A DNA stretch of 64,000 bases from contig CALGNK010000017.1 of assembly GCA_937958695.1 (NCBI GenBank), positions 1 through 64,000 of the forward strand, given 5' to 3'. The notes beneath the pieces were generated by a model. The model searched no databases. It saw nothing but the letters and a program-made list of their open reading frames with translations, and was not told the DNA's origin. Of the stretch, positions 20,876-29,757 are shown piece by piece (within the stretch, counting starts at the first letter, position 1; each line of letters starts with the position of its first letter). A program made the position numbers and the translations under genes. Origin of the DNA: an uncultured bacterium (GTDB lineage Bacteria > DUMJ01).

Positions 20876-21751
20876 TCAGTATACCGGATATCCAGAATTT
20901 TGAGTGAGTTCTCTATAGGCTGTCATAATCTCTTTGGTAACCTTTCCAGGACTTCCACTACCTATAATTCTTCCGTCAACTCTTACTAATGGAATAACCT
21001 CTGCTGCTGTTCCTGTAAGAAATGATTCAACTGCATTATACAGATCATGCCTAGTAAAGGGTTCTTCTTTTACTGGAATTCCTTTTGCCTTAGCTATTTC
21101 TATGACTGTATCTCTAGTTATACCCCTTAGCGCTCCTAGATACGTTGGAGGTGTTATTAGTTCACCATACTTTGTGTATATGAAGATATTATCTACAGCA
21201 GCTTCTACTACATACCCTTGAGGATTTAAGAATATTGCTTCATCTGCACCTGCTAGATAAGCCTCATACTTTGCCATTGCACTGTTGAGATAGTTCAGAG
21301 ACTTTATCTGAGGATTACATGCATTAGGGTTATTTCTTATGGTTGATGCACAGACTGCAGAGATGCCTTCTTCATACATCTTTGAAGAGTACAGTGTAAT
21401 CTTATCTGCTATAATAATCACAGTAGGAGACATTGCATCCCAGGGGTTTATACCTAGCCCTTTAACTCCTCTAGTAACAATTGGGCGAACATACGCATCT
21501 CTTAAATTATTTCTTCTTATCGTCTCTGCCAAAGTCTCTTTAAACTCTTCTTTAGACATAGGGATATTAATCAGAATACTATGGGCAGACTCATACAGTC
21601 TATCAATGTGTTCGTCAAGCTTAAAAACTCTTCCATTATAAGCCCTTATCCCCTCAAATACTCCATCGCCATATAGGAGTCCTCTATCATAAACAGATAC
21701 TTTGGCTGACTCTGTAGGAACAAATTCTCCATTTATATATACTATACCCAT
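20876..21751 (-). CDS. ilvE: Branched-chain amino acid aminotransferase
   Basis: 291 aa class IV PLP aminotransferase, the first gene of the amino-acid run. YINGEFVP and YDRGLLYGDGVFEGIRAYNG open the protein, the catalytic Lys is in PQIKSLNYLN, and EAAVDNIFI and GALRGITRDTVIEIA are further signatures. I place the start at the ATG at 21751, with AGGAGGG 9 bp upstream; a longer frame to 21814 would run across the promoter. D-amino-acid transaminase is the main alternative. Confidence 0.92.
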   Translation of the reverse strand: MGIVYINGEFVPTESAKVSVYDRGLLYGDGVFEGIRAYNGRVFKLDEHIDRLYESAHSILINIPMSKEEFKETLAETIRRNNLRDAYVRPIVTRGVKGLGINPWDAMSPTVIIIADKITLYSSKMYEEGISAVCASTIRNNPNACNPQIKSLNYLNSAMAKYEAYLAGADEAIFLNPQGYVVEAAVDNIFIYTKYGELITPPTYLGALRGITRDTVIEIAKAKGIPVKEEPFTRHDLYNAVESFLTGTAAEVIPLVRVDGRIIGSGSPGKVTKEIMTAYRELTQNSGYPVY

Positions 21752-21785
21752 TACTATAGCCCTCCTAATAGTTAAATTTCCACTA

Positions 21786-21814
21786 ATTATACATAATAGG
21801 TAGTTTCCAAGCAA
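21786..21814 (-). promoter_or_regulatory. Promoter of the ilvE-to-murT run
   Basis: On the minus strand the -35 TTGCTT (21814-21809), a 17-bp spacer and the -10 TATAAT (21791-21786) give a leader of about 30 nt before ilvE. No T-box, lysine riboswitch or attenuator is visible in so short a leader. Confidence 0.6.
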
Positions 21815-21825
21815 GAGAATTTTAG

Positions 21826-23421
21826 TTAATATAATATTATATCAGAATCTAATCTCACTTTTTTATTCCACCTAGATAAAAACCAGTCAGGAGATTCTGT
21901 ATGGATAGGAATAATGATGCTTGGATTGATTGTATCTATGAGCTCCTCTAACCCTTTTGGAGATATATGACCTGAAGCATGATATATTCTGTCAAATACT
22001 AGTTTGCCAAATTCCTCTCTTATCCCTTTAGACTCTATATTGAAGTACTTTAACCAGTTTAGCAGTCTAGTAAAATCTATATTTTGCTCCTCAGTATAAG
22101 CCTCACTGTTGGAATGGATATAGATTGCGCCATTAAGTGTATCATAAGAAAAATCTAAAAGGTTCGGCAGTTCATAATAACCTATATTTAGTATGTAAGA
22201 ACCTGGAAATTTCTCTATCTCAAAAGGTCTTATAAGAATATCCTCAACAGGAGGATCGTTAAATATCTCACCCTTTAAAAATTTACCCTCCCAACCCCTC
22301 CACTCTCCCTTTCCCTGATGATAGACTCTGATATGGTCTATATATCTGTTAAAGTTCCAGTCAGAATTTATCATTGCTAAGGCATTCAAAAGTAGATAGT
22401 CTTTTGGAAGGACAACAAATTGTCTATCTGTTTCTTTTGCCACTTTAAGAAATGTATGAAATCTCTCTAGATGTCTAAGAGGGAAATCTGCAATTACAAG
22501 TTTATCCTTGTTTTTCTTTACTTCTTCATATACATTAGTATAAAGGGTAGCTTCAGTTATTACACTATGAGACTCTTTTGTTCTAGTGCCCTCTACTATA
22601 AGAACATCTACCTTACCTTTTAGATATTCAATCATCCTTCTAGTAGAATTTGCTAACTTTAACCTATTCTCTCCAATATCTGATAGAAGCCTTTCTTCTT
22701 CAGGAAGAGGAGAATCTCTTAGGTCTCCAGTATAGAGAAATCTCATTCCATCAAGTCTAAAATATATACCTGCAGAACCAATAACAGAGTGATAAACAGG
22801 TAGAACCTTTGCATCTACAAATCTTACAGGGAAGGAGTCCTCTATACTTAATTCTTCGAAATATCCTTCTATATTACTCATCGATAGCGGAAGAGATGAA
22901 ATACCATTGTCTCCAGAGTATATAAGTGTTCTCTTAATTGGCTCCTTATTATTTTTAAGCTTTATCAAAACATCTTCTCTTATAGGATAACTACCAGGTG
23001 TTCTCTTCTCTACTATTAATCTGCTCTTCTCTTCAGCATGTACTTCATTGATGGCTATAATTAGTGCCAACGTCTCTCCAGTAGAGAGTATTGGAATGTC
23101 TTCGTTTAAAAGACCTATAAAACCCATATGATCCATATGTGCATGGGATAGAAATACAAAGATTATCTCTTTTGATGGTTTCGGCAGTTTTAAATTAGCA
23201 GTAAGGTCTGATCTATAAAGATCTATCTTAGGGAGAAGCCCTAGTTTTAATAAATCCTTGATGATTAGTCCTGTCCTAGGATTAACAAACTCTTCAAAGT
23301 ATTTTCCCCAGGAGGAAAAGTTCATACCGAAGTCTAATAAGACACTCCCCTCTTCACTTTCTACTAAAATTTTATTCCCTCCTATTACTCTATAGCCATC
23401 GAGAATTTTTACCCTTATCAT
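21826..23421 (-). CDS. MBL-fold metallo-hydrolase, RNase J/beta-CASP-like
   Basis: 531 aa. The metallo-beta-lactamase motif HAHMDH is at about residue 91, the second metal Asp is in LYTGDLRDS, and VEGTRTKESHS resembles the beta-CASP motif A. The C-terminal SGHISPKGLEELIDTINPSIIIPIHTE matches the RNase J end block. It is therefore probably a nuclease or related hydrolase, but the N-terminus is longer than in RNase J and the true substrate is not clear. It overlaps the FGGY kinase by 4 bp. Confidence 0.78.
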   Translation of the reverse strand: MIRVKILDGYRVIGGNKILVESEEGSVLLDFGMNFSSWGKYFEEFVNPRTGLIIKDLLKLGLLPKIDLYRSDLTANLKLPKPSKEIIFVFLSHAHMDHMGFIGLLNEDIPILSTGETLALIIAINEVHAEEKSRLIVEKRTPGSYPIREDVLIKLKNNKEPIKRTLIYSGDNGISSLPLSMSNIEGYFEELSIEDSFPVRFVDAKVLPVYHSVIGSAGIYFRLDGMRFLYTGDLRDSPLPEEERLLSDIGENRLKLANSTRRMIEYLKGKVDVLIVEGTRTKESHSVITEATLYTNVYEEVKKNKDKLVIADFPLRHLERFHTFLKVAKETDRQFVVLPKDYLLLNALAMINSDWNFNRYIDHIRVYHQGKGEWRGWEGKFLKGEIFNDPPVEDILIRPFEIEKFPGSYILNIGYYELPNLLDFSYDTLNGAIYIHSNSEAYTEEQNIDFTRLLNWLKYFNIESKGIREEFGKLVFDRIYHASGHISPKGLEELIDTINPSIIIPIHTESPDWFLSRWNKKVRLDSDIILY

Positions 23422-24836
23422 ATATAGCCCTTTTCAGAGAGAATTCCTATGAATTTCCTGTATCTATCTTCATATATAGAAACAAGCCCTTTATCAGGTT
23501 CAACCTCGGTATCTATCTTGACCATATAAGAAACTGCAGAATCTAAAGAACTATAAAGGGTCTTACTGGCACCTAAAATCGCTACACCCATACCTGAAGT
23601 TGCATTCCTAGGCCTCTTTAAAATCTTATTCATAATATTAGCCCTAATCTTTAACCAGATGGGACTCCTAGATCCTCCTCCAACTGTATATATAGTATCG
23701 CTAGACTCTACGCCAATCTTAGAAAGCATCTCATAACAAAGTCTTTCTACATAGGCTACTCCCTCTAGATAACCAAGGTATAATTCTTCTTTGGAGGATG
23801 GATATCCTATGACAAAACCAACCGCTTTAGGATTTACAAATGGAAATCTTTCCCCTTCTCTAACTAATGGGTAAACAATGAGAGGGCTTGGAATTAGATT
23901 TTCTATCCTTTTATCAAACTCTTTATAGCTTTCTCCAGGAAAGACCTTTTCTAAAGCTTCTCCACCCACATTACTAGAACCGCCAGGAAACCAGCTTTTC
24001 TTTTCCGGATGAAGATGACTGTAAAATCTTCCCAAAGGATCCTTTATAAGGGAAGATGAAACACATTTTATTACTAGTGTAGTTCCAAGGGTAGTAGAAG
24101 ATTCTCCTATCTTTACTGCCCCTGATGCTATCTGTCCACTAGTCCCATCGGTGAGACCAGTAAATACAGGTATATCATAGTTTATTCCAAATTCCTCTAG
24201 AAGTTCTCTTTTGACATTTCCAATAAATTCTCCTGGAGTTGTAACCTTTGGGAGCTTATTGATTTCGATTCCTAACTCTTCTATCTTAGACGGCCATCTA
24301 TAATCTATTAGGTCAAACCCAAACTTTAGTGCGTTTGTATGGTCTGTTATCCCTAAGATTCCAGTAAGCTTGAGATTTATAAAGTCTGTTGGGGATAAGA
24401 AGTATCTCGTCTTTTCATAAATTTCTGGAAGATTATTCTTTAGCCATAAGATTTTGGATAAGGCATAAGAGGCATTAAACTTATAGCCAAGCTTTTCTGT
24501 TAAATCTTTAAGGCATTCATTTAGAATTTTAGATTCTTCGAAACCTCTAGGGTCGTTGTACATCAATGCGGGTATCAAAGGCTCTCCATCATCGTCTATA
24601 CAGACCACTGTCCCAGAGGTAGAAGTAACAATAAGAGATAAAATTTTGTCTTTTCTTTTCAACCTAGATATAGCAGAACCTAGGGAATCTTTAGCTATTT
24701 CCCACCAGTGAGAAGGATCGGTAGGGCTCTCCTTAAATATATCTTCAGCAGAGGATGCAATATTTCCTCCTCCATCTACTATAACTATCCTAACCCCTTG
24801 AGTTCCCAGATCTAATCCAAGAAATAATTCACTCAT
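23418..24836 (-). CDS. FGGY-family carbohydrate kinase
   Basis: 472 aa. The phosphate-1 loop FLGLDLGTQGVRI opens the protein. TSTSGTVVCIDDDGEPLIPALMYNDPRG, TDGTSGQIASGAVKIGESSTTLGTT and VGGGSRSPIWLKI are FGGY family blocks. It resembles the YgcE-like/xylulokinase-like subgroup, so it phosphorylates a sugar or polyol that cannot be named. The ATG at 24836 makes an ATGA overlap with the gene upstream; a start at 24887 would add a basic tail inside that gene. Confidence 0.85.
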   Translation of the reverse strand: MSELFLGLDLGTQGVRIVIVDGGGNIASSAEDIFKESPTDPSHWWEIAKDSLGSAISRLKRKDKILSLIVTSTSGTVVCIDDDGEPLIPALMYNDPRGFEESKILNECLKDLTEKLGYKFNASYALSKILWLKNNLPEIYEKTRYFLSPTDFINLKLTGILGITDHTNALKFGFDLIDYRWPSKIEELGIEINKLPKVTTPGEFIGNVKRELLEEFGINYDIPVFTGLTDGTSGQIASGAVKIGESSTTLGTTLVIKCVSSSLIKDPLGRFYSHLHPEKKSWFPGGSSNVGGEALEKVFPGESYKEFDKRIENLIPSPLIVYPLVREGERFPFVNPKAVGFVIGYPSSKEELYLGYLEGVAYVERLCYEMLSKIGVESSDTIYTVGGGSRSPIWLKIRANIMNKILKRPRNATSGMGVAILGASKTLYSSLDSAVSYMVKIDTEVEPDKGLVSIYEDRYRKFIGILSEKGYI

Positions 24837-26260
24837 TTTAGCTTTTCTCTCACCTCTTTTATACGTCCTTTCATAATAGATATCCATTCTTTTTGCGGTG
24901 TAATTCTCTTATATCTCGATGTTACAAATATCTCAGTAATCTTCCAATACGGAGCACTAATCTCGGGCATTAAGGATTCAATCCTTTTAGCATACTCATA
25001 AGGGGTCTCCCACTTCTCCTTTCCAAGGTTCTTATTTGCCATAATTTTAAGAGAAAGTCTGTAATAGTATACTATCCAGCCCAAAATAGTGGATGGCCTT
25101 TCTATAGAGATGAACTTAGGTAAACGAATACTAGACGTATTAATATTTTTCAGAAAGCCAAATTCTTTAGATAGCTCTATTATAGAATAGAACAATCTAG
25201 TAAAACCTTCTTTTAATATAGATAAAACTTTAGAGAAGAAACCCACCTTTATGAGTAGAATTAGAAGATAACTCATACCTATACCTAGGACTGTCCAGAA
25301 GATATAGTTTGGTATATAGAGTCTCTCTGGGTTATTAGGAGTAGAGATCCTAGGTCTTAGATATAAGATCCTGAGTCTCCAAAATAGGGGGTTAATAAGC
25401 GGAGTCCCATAATCTACAGGCTTAGGTTGAAAGAGTCTAGCCAAAAAATCTCCAAGTTTAGAGAGTGACAGGGGAGAATATCCCCATGGTAATATTAGAC
25501 TAAAGATAAATACAGAAGACAAGATTAATACAGGTAGAAATAGATCTCCACTAAAGTTTTTATTAGATATAATATGACCATCTAATACCTTTTCTGTAAT
25601 TCTTATTCTTAGAGTTCCATACCAAATAAATATAAGATATAGAAGGAAGTATAGAGTAGCTATATACCATAGATATTGTGGAATTTCCCTCTTCCACTCC
25701 CATACAACAGCTAATACGATTATCACTAGAAAAAGAATCGATATCCAATGGACCCCTATTCTTCTAAGATAAGGGACTCTATCTATCCTATGTGTAGGAC
25801 TAGTTACCCACTCATAGTATCTTTTAGAATCTAATGGTGGTGGATACTCTTCCTTTTGAGGGAAAAGGAGAGCCCAGGATTCTGCGGTAGAGCCGGAGAG
25901 AGAATAAAAGATCAGAGAGATTAATAGATTGATTGGAAAGTAAAAATCTCCTATCTGAAAGAAGCCTAAATCTAGACCAAGGTCCTTTCTTATTCCAAGG
26001 ATAAAGATGAATCTAGCTAGAGGCAAGTAGGGTATAAGGCCTACCAAGCTAGAACCGGATAATTGAAAGAAATATGCAAATATAACCGCTAGAAGGATAT
26101 TAAGGGTAGCAAAAGAGGATACATATAAGGATGGGAAAAGGATATTAATAATGCCATCTATCAATCTAAATCCTAAAAGAGAAAGGATAATAACAAAAGA
26201 TAGACCACCGCATTCCTTCAAGCTATAATGCTTTGATCTTATCCTCATTAGGGACCTCAT
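24833..26260 (-). CDS. Polytopic membrane protein of a MoxR-DUF58 operon
   Basis: 475 aa. About eight hydrophobic helices lie between residues 15 and 340, and a cytosolic C-terminal domain follows (YAKRIESLMPEISAPYWKITEIFVTSRYKR), which resembles DUF4129. In many bacteria MoxR-DUF58 operons carry a transglutaminase-like membrane protein ending in DUF4129; here the transglutaminase core is missing. Function is unknown. The N-terminus overlaps the DUF58 gene by 38 bp. Confidence 0.65.
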   Translation of the reverse strand: MRSLMRIRSKHYSLKECGGLSFVIILSLLGFRLIDGIINILFPSLYVSSFATLNILLAVIFAYFFQLSGSSLVGLIPYLPLARFIFILGIRKDLGLDLGFFQIGDFYFPINLLISLIFYSLSGSTAESWALLFPQKEEYPPPLDSKRYYEWVTSPTHRIDRVPYLRRIGVHWISILFLVIIVLAVVWEWKREIPQYLWYIATLYFLLYLIFIWYGTLRIRITEKVLDGHIISNKNFSGDLFLPVLILSSVFIFSLILPWGYSPLSLSKLGDFLARLFQPKPVDYGTPLINPLFWRLRILYLRPRISTPNNPERLYIPNYIFWTVLGIGMSYLLILLIKVGFFSKVLSILKEGFTRLFYSIIELSKEFGFLKNINTSSIRLPKFISIERPSTILGWIVYYYRLSLKIMANKNLGKEKWETPYEYAKRIESLMPEISAPYWKITEIFVTSRYKRITPQKEWISIMKGRIKEVREKLK

Positions 26261-27392
26261 ATACGAAGATCCCCTCCTCTCGCCTGTCCCCCCTATAATC
26301 CGTTAGAGTAAAGAGAGAAACATTTGTTCCTCTTCTATTTATACCTATTAGTGTCTTCATAAGATGATCGTTTTCTTTTGGGGTAATCACAAGCAGATTT
26401 ACCCATCTAGGAAAAGATAGACTTTCAGAGTAAATTATAGGTGCAAATTCTTCTGTCCTTCTAGAGACTACTCTGGCAAGCAACTCTAAGATTCTTATCA
26501 GATGCTCCTCTCCTCTTCTGGGAGGAATTTTCTGGACCTTAAGTTCTGTGTCTCCTATCAACATATCCCCACCGTTTGTTACTAAGCCAACCTCCTGTTT
26601 CTTTCTAACAAGAAATGTCGCTAAGGAGGCGGTTAGGGTTATTGCCAGCTCTACCTTATAATCCCTGTCAAAAGGCATATAGTCTTGATACCTAAGATTC
26701 AGGAATATAACGCTTTGAGCTCCAATCGTGGGTTCATACGTCTTTACCTGGAGAGTTCCAGTTCTAGCCGATAACTTCCAGTGGATCCTTTTTATAGGGT
26801 CATTATAACTATACTCTCTCGTGCCCCTAAAGAGTGAAGGATCCTCAAAGGCAACTTCATCTGAACGCAATTCTCCTATAGGTTGATATGAATGTATTCT
26901 TCCAAAGAGTATCGGAACAATCTTAGGATAAACGGTTAATCTTTCATTAAGACTAGAGATATTTTTAAACTCTTCTCCAGAGATAATATCTGATGTCTGC
27001 AAGATCACTGGTCCTAGCTCGTATATCCCCCTTTTTAGTCCTTTTATCTCATAATTCAAAGAGACTTTACTCTTAGGAGGAACTCTAACAAGTTCACCAA
27101 TCTTATTTGGAAAGACAAGCCTTTCCGGAAGATAAGAAATCACCTCTAACCAGTATAGAGGAAGAGAAGCTCTGTTTTTTATATTTATATTGAATCTCGA
27201 TACCTCTCTATGAAATATGTTCTTTGGTTCTAGAGAGGTATCTAACTCTATACGATTAAAGACAAACTTCAAGAGATATTTGCTTAATAAGGGGAGAATA
27301 ATAGATAGGTAAAAGAGAGTATAAAGGAAGTGGACCTTAAAAAATATAGATAAAACTCCAAAAAACACAATGAGGGAAAACCATCTTATCAT
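26223..27392 (-). CDS. DUF58 domain protein
   Basis: 389 aa. Two N-terminal hydrophobic helices are followed by a beta-rich region and the DUF58 core: GELRSDEVAFEDPSLFRGTREYSYNDPIKRIHWKLSARTGTLQVKTYEP, with the conserved Arg-Ile-His-Trp. The C-terminal part is von Willebrand A-like. DUF58 proteins act with MoxR ATPases. It has a 4-bp overlap with the MoxR gene. Confidence 0.9.
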   Translation of the reverse strand: MIRWFSLIVFFGVLSIFFKVHFLYTLFYLSIILPLLSKYLLKFVFNRIELDTSLEPKNIFHREVSRFNINIKNRASLPLYWLEVISYLPERLVFPNKIGELVRVPPKSKVSLNYEIKGLKRGIYELGPVILQTSDIISGEEFKNISSLNERLTVYPKIVPILFGRIHSYQPIGELRSDEVAFEDPSLFRGTREYSYNDPIKRIHWKLSARTGTLQVKTYEPTIGAQSVIFLNLRYQDYMPFDRDYKVELAITLTASLATFLVRKKQEVGLVTNGGDMLIGDTELKVQKIPPRRGEEHLIRILELLARVVSRRTEEFAPIIYSESLSFPRWVNLLVITPKENDHLMKTLIGINRRGTNVSLFTLTDYRGDRREEGIFVYEVPNEDKIKAL

Positions 27393-28318
27393 TCTGCCCT
27401 TCCTACAGGTACCTCAGCAGAAGTTAATATGCTAGAAATTATACCTCTTGGTGTATAGCCTCTAAGGTGACTCTCAGACTTTAGAATTATACGGTGGCTC
27501 AAGACTAATGGAGCCAGCTCTTTTATATCATCGGGAAGAACATAATCCCTACCTCTTATATAGGCTAAAGCCTGAGACGTTCTATAAAGGGCAAGACTCC
27601 CTCTAGGACTTGAGCCTACAGCTATATCACTATGTTTTCGGGTTAGATTAACAATATCCAATATATATTGGATTATTGTTTCATCAACATACACTTCTTT
27701 TATCTTCTCTTGCAAGAATAATACATCTTCAAGGGTAGCTACAGGTTTTAACTCTTCTATTGGATGCCTAAACTTCTGCATCTTTATAATCTCTTTCTCA
27801 TCCTCATACGATGGATACCCGATAGAAAGTTTCATTAAGAAACGGTCAAGTTGAGCTTCAGGAAGAGGGAATACACCTTCATATTCGATTGGATTCTGAG
27901 TAGCCATAACAATGAAGGGTCTAGGTAACTTTATCGATATCCCTTCAACTGTAACCTGCCTTTCTTCCATACACTCTAGTAGACTTGATTGTGTCCTTGG
28001 TGTGGCTCTATTTATTTCATCAGCCAAAACAAGATTTGCAAAGACTGGTCCTGGCTTAAACTCAAATTCTTGCGTCTTCTGGTTAAAGACAGATACGCCA
28101 GTAATATCTGAAGGAAGTAAATCTGGAGTACACTGAATTCTCTTAAAACTCATACCTAAAGAGATAGCTATAGCCCTTGATAACATAGTCTTACCTACAC
28201 CTGGAATATCTTCAAGAAGAATATGCCCATTGGATAGTATTGCTGTAAGAAAATATTCTATTACCTGTCTCTTACCAATTATTACCTTCTCTATATTTTC
28301 TATAATCTGCTGAATCAT
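27389..28318 (-). CDS. MoxR-family AAA+ ATPase
   Basis: 309 aa. Walker A is GVGKT (in EDIPGVGKTMLSRAIA), Walker B is LADEINR, and sensor 1 is MATQNP. LPEAQLDRF and the lid GSSPRGSLALYRTSQA complete the family pattern. MoxR ATPases act as chaperones in assembly of complexes, often for cell-envelope or metalloenzyme systems. It is the first gene of the MoxR-DUF58-membrane protein unit. Confidence 0.93.
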   Translation of the reverse strand: MIQQIIENIEKVIIGKRQVIEYFLTAILSNGHILLEDIPGVGKTMLSRAIAISLGMSFKRIQCTPDLLPSDITGVSVFNQKTQEFEFKPGPVFANLVLADEINRATPRTQSSLLECMEERQVTVEGISIKLPRPFIVMATQNPIEYEGVFPLPEAQLDRFLMKLSIGYPSYEDEKEIIKMQKFRHPIEELKPVATLEDVLFLQEKIKEVYVDETIIQYILDIVNLTRKHSDIAVGSSPRGSLALYRTSQALAYIRGRDYVLPDDIKELAPLVLSHRIILKSESHLRGYTPRGIISSILTSAEVPVGRAE

Positions 28319-28354
28319 AATAAATTATCCACTCTTAATATCAAATACAACTAG

Positions 28355-28363
28355 ATTATAACA
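28355..28363 (-). promoter_or_regulatory. Extended -10 upstream of the MoxR gene
   Basis: On the minus strand TGTTATAAT (28363-28355) is a perfect extended -10 about 36 bp before the MoxR start. No good -35 is visible. Confidence 0.5.
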
Positions 28364-28433
28364 CGAAAAGTCTAAGACAACATTAAGATATCCTTTCAAT
28401 AAATATACTATTACCTGCCATTTATATAAAATC

Positions 28434-28459
28434 TAGGGGATAGATTTTTCTATCCCCTA
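28434..28459 (-). terminator. Hairpin terminator of guaB3
   Basis: A perfect 10-bp stem (TAGGGGATAG/CTATCCCCTA) with a 6-nt loop starts 4 bp after the guaB3 stop. On the minus strand it is followed by GATTTTAT, a short T-tract. Confidence 0.75.
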
Positions 28460-28463
28460 ATAT

Positions 28464-29624
28464 TTATTTACCCATTCCTACCCTTTGAGCCTGTTGTAAG
28501 ACTTTACCTTCAGTCTTTATTGATGGAGCAATAACAAGCTCCACCTGATGGAATTCTCTTATATTCATAGAACCACAGACACCAAGAGAGTTTTTCAATG
28601 CACCAACTAGATTTTGAGTCCCATCGTCCGTTTTGGCAGGACCGAAAAGTATCTCCTTCAGGGTCCCAGTAGTTCCTGTATAAACCCTTGTTCCTCTTGG
28701 TAAAGCAGAATGGCTCATTGCCATACCCCAGTGATATCCCCTACCAAATGCCTCTTGGGCACGAGCCAAAGCTTGACCAAGCATTACTCCATCTGCTCCG
28801 CAGGCAATAGCCTTTGCTATATCTCCACCAGTATTCATACCTCCGTCTCCTATTACAGGTATATATCTTCCAGTTTTATGATAGAAAACATCTCTCGCAT
28901 AAGCAACGTCTGCTATTGCGGTTACCTGAGGAACACCTATACCTAAGACCTGTCTAGTGGTACAAGCACCACCTGGTCCAACCCCAACTAAAATACCACT
29001 TATTCCCGTTTCAAATAACTCCATAGCGGTACTAAAACTTACTACATTTCCTACCACTACTGGTACAGGGACCTTTTTAGTAAACTTCTCTAGACTTAAT
29101 GGGGTATAGTTTTTAGCCTTGTGTCTTTCAGTAATTACTGTAGACTGAACAACAAAGATGTCAACCCCTGCTTCTATTGCTATTTGAGCCATTCTTTCAG
29201 CCTCTTGAGGAATTGAAGAACAAGCGGTAATAACTCCAGCTTCCTTAATCTCTTTTATTCTCTTATATACAAGATCATCCTTTACAGGTTCTCTATAGAT
29301 TCTCTGCATTACCTCAGTAGCCTTATCTGGAGTAGCAGAGATTATCTCTTCTAATACTTCCTGTGGATTTTCATACCTTGTCTGTATTCCTTGAAGGTTT
29401 AATACTGCCAAACCTCCAAGTTTTCCCATCACTTTAGCAAACTCTGGGCCAACAACACCATCCATGGCAGCAGCAAGTATAGGTATCTCTAACTTAAATC
29501 CTCCTATCTCTAAAGAGACATCAACCAGTTCTGGATCAACAGTAACATCCCCTGGCACTATAGATATCTCTTCAAATCCATATGCCCTTCTTGCCCATCT
29601 TCCTTTACCAATAGGCACTTCCAT
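28464..29624 (-). CDS. GuaB3-family IMP dehydrogenase-related protein
   Basis: 386 aa, with no CBS domains. The N-terminus MEVPIGKGRWARRAYGFEEISIVP is typical of the GuaB3 family. The active-site loop is GPGGACTTRQVLGIGVPQVTA, with the catalytic Cys, and GDGGMNTGGDIAKAIACGADGVMLG is the phosphate-binding region. GuaB3 is known mainly from actinobacteria, cyanobacteria and thermophiles; its reaction (IMP dehydrogenase or GMP reductase-like) must be tested. GGAGGTG lies 12 bp before the ATG. Confidence 0.9.
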   Translation of the reverse strand: MEVPIGKGRWARRAYGFEEISIVPGDVTVDPELVDVSLEIGGFKLEIPILAAAMDGVVGPEFAKVMGKLGGLAVLNLQGIQTRYENPQEVLEEIISATPDKATEVMQRIYREPVKDDLVYKRIKEIKEAGVITACSSIPQEAERMAQIAIEAGVDIFVVQSTVITERHKAKNYTPLSLEKFTKKVPVPVVVGNVVSFSTAMELFETGISGILVGVGPGGACTTRQVLGIGVPQVTAIADVAYARDVFYHKTGRYIPVIGDGGMNTGGDIAKAIACGADGVMLGQALARAQEAFGRGYHWGMAMSHSALPRGTRVYTGTTGTLKEILFGPAKTDDGTQNLVGALKNSLGVCGSMNIREFHQVELVIAPSIKTEGKVLQQAQRVGMGK

Positions 29625-29757
29625 TTAAAATCTACACCTCCAGATTTGTTATAATTTTTAGCATTCTAAATATTTTACAAGTAAAAAAAGATATATCAAG
29701 CTAAATCTGAGCTAATAAAAATACCTGATAATGATTACTATATTGGAAATTTATGGT

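Noticed and set aside
21752-21825. T-box, lysine riboswitch or attenuator before ilvE
   Set aside because: The leader after the promoter is only about 30 nt, too short for these elements, and no matching motif or terminator is seen.
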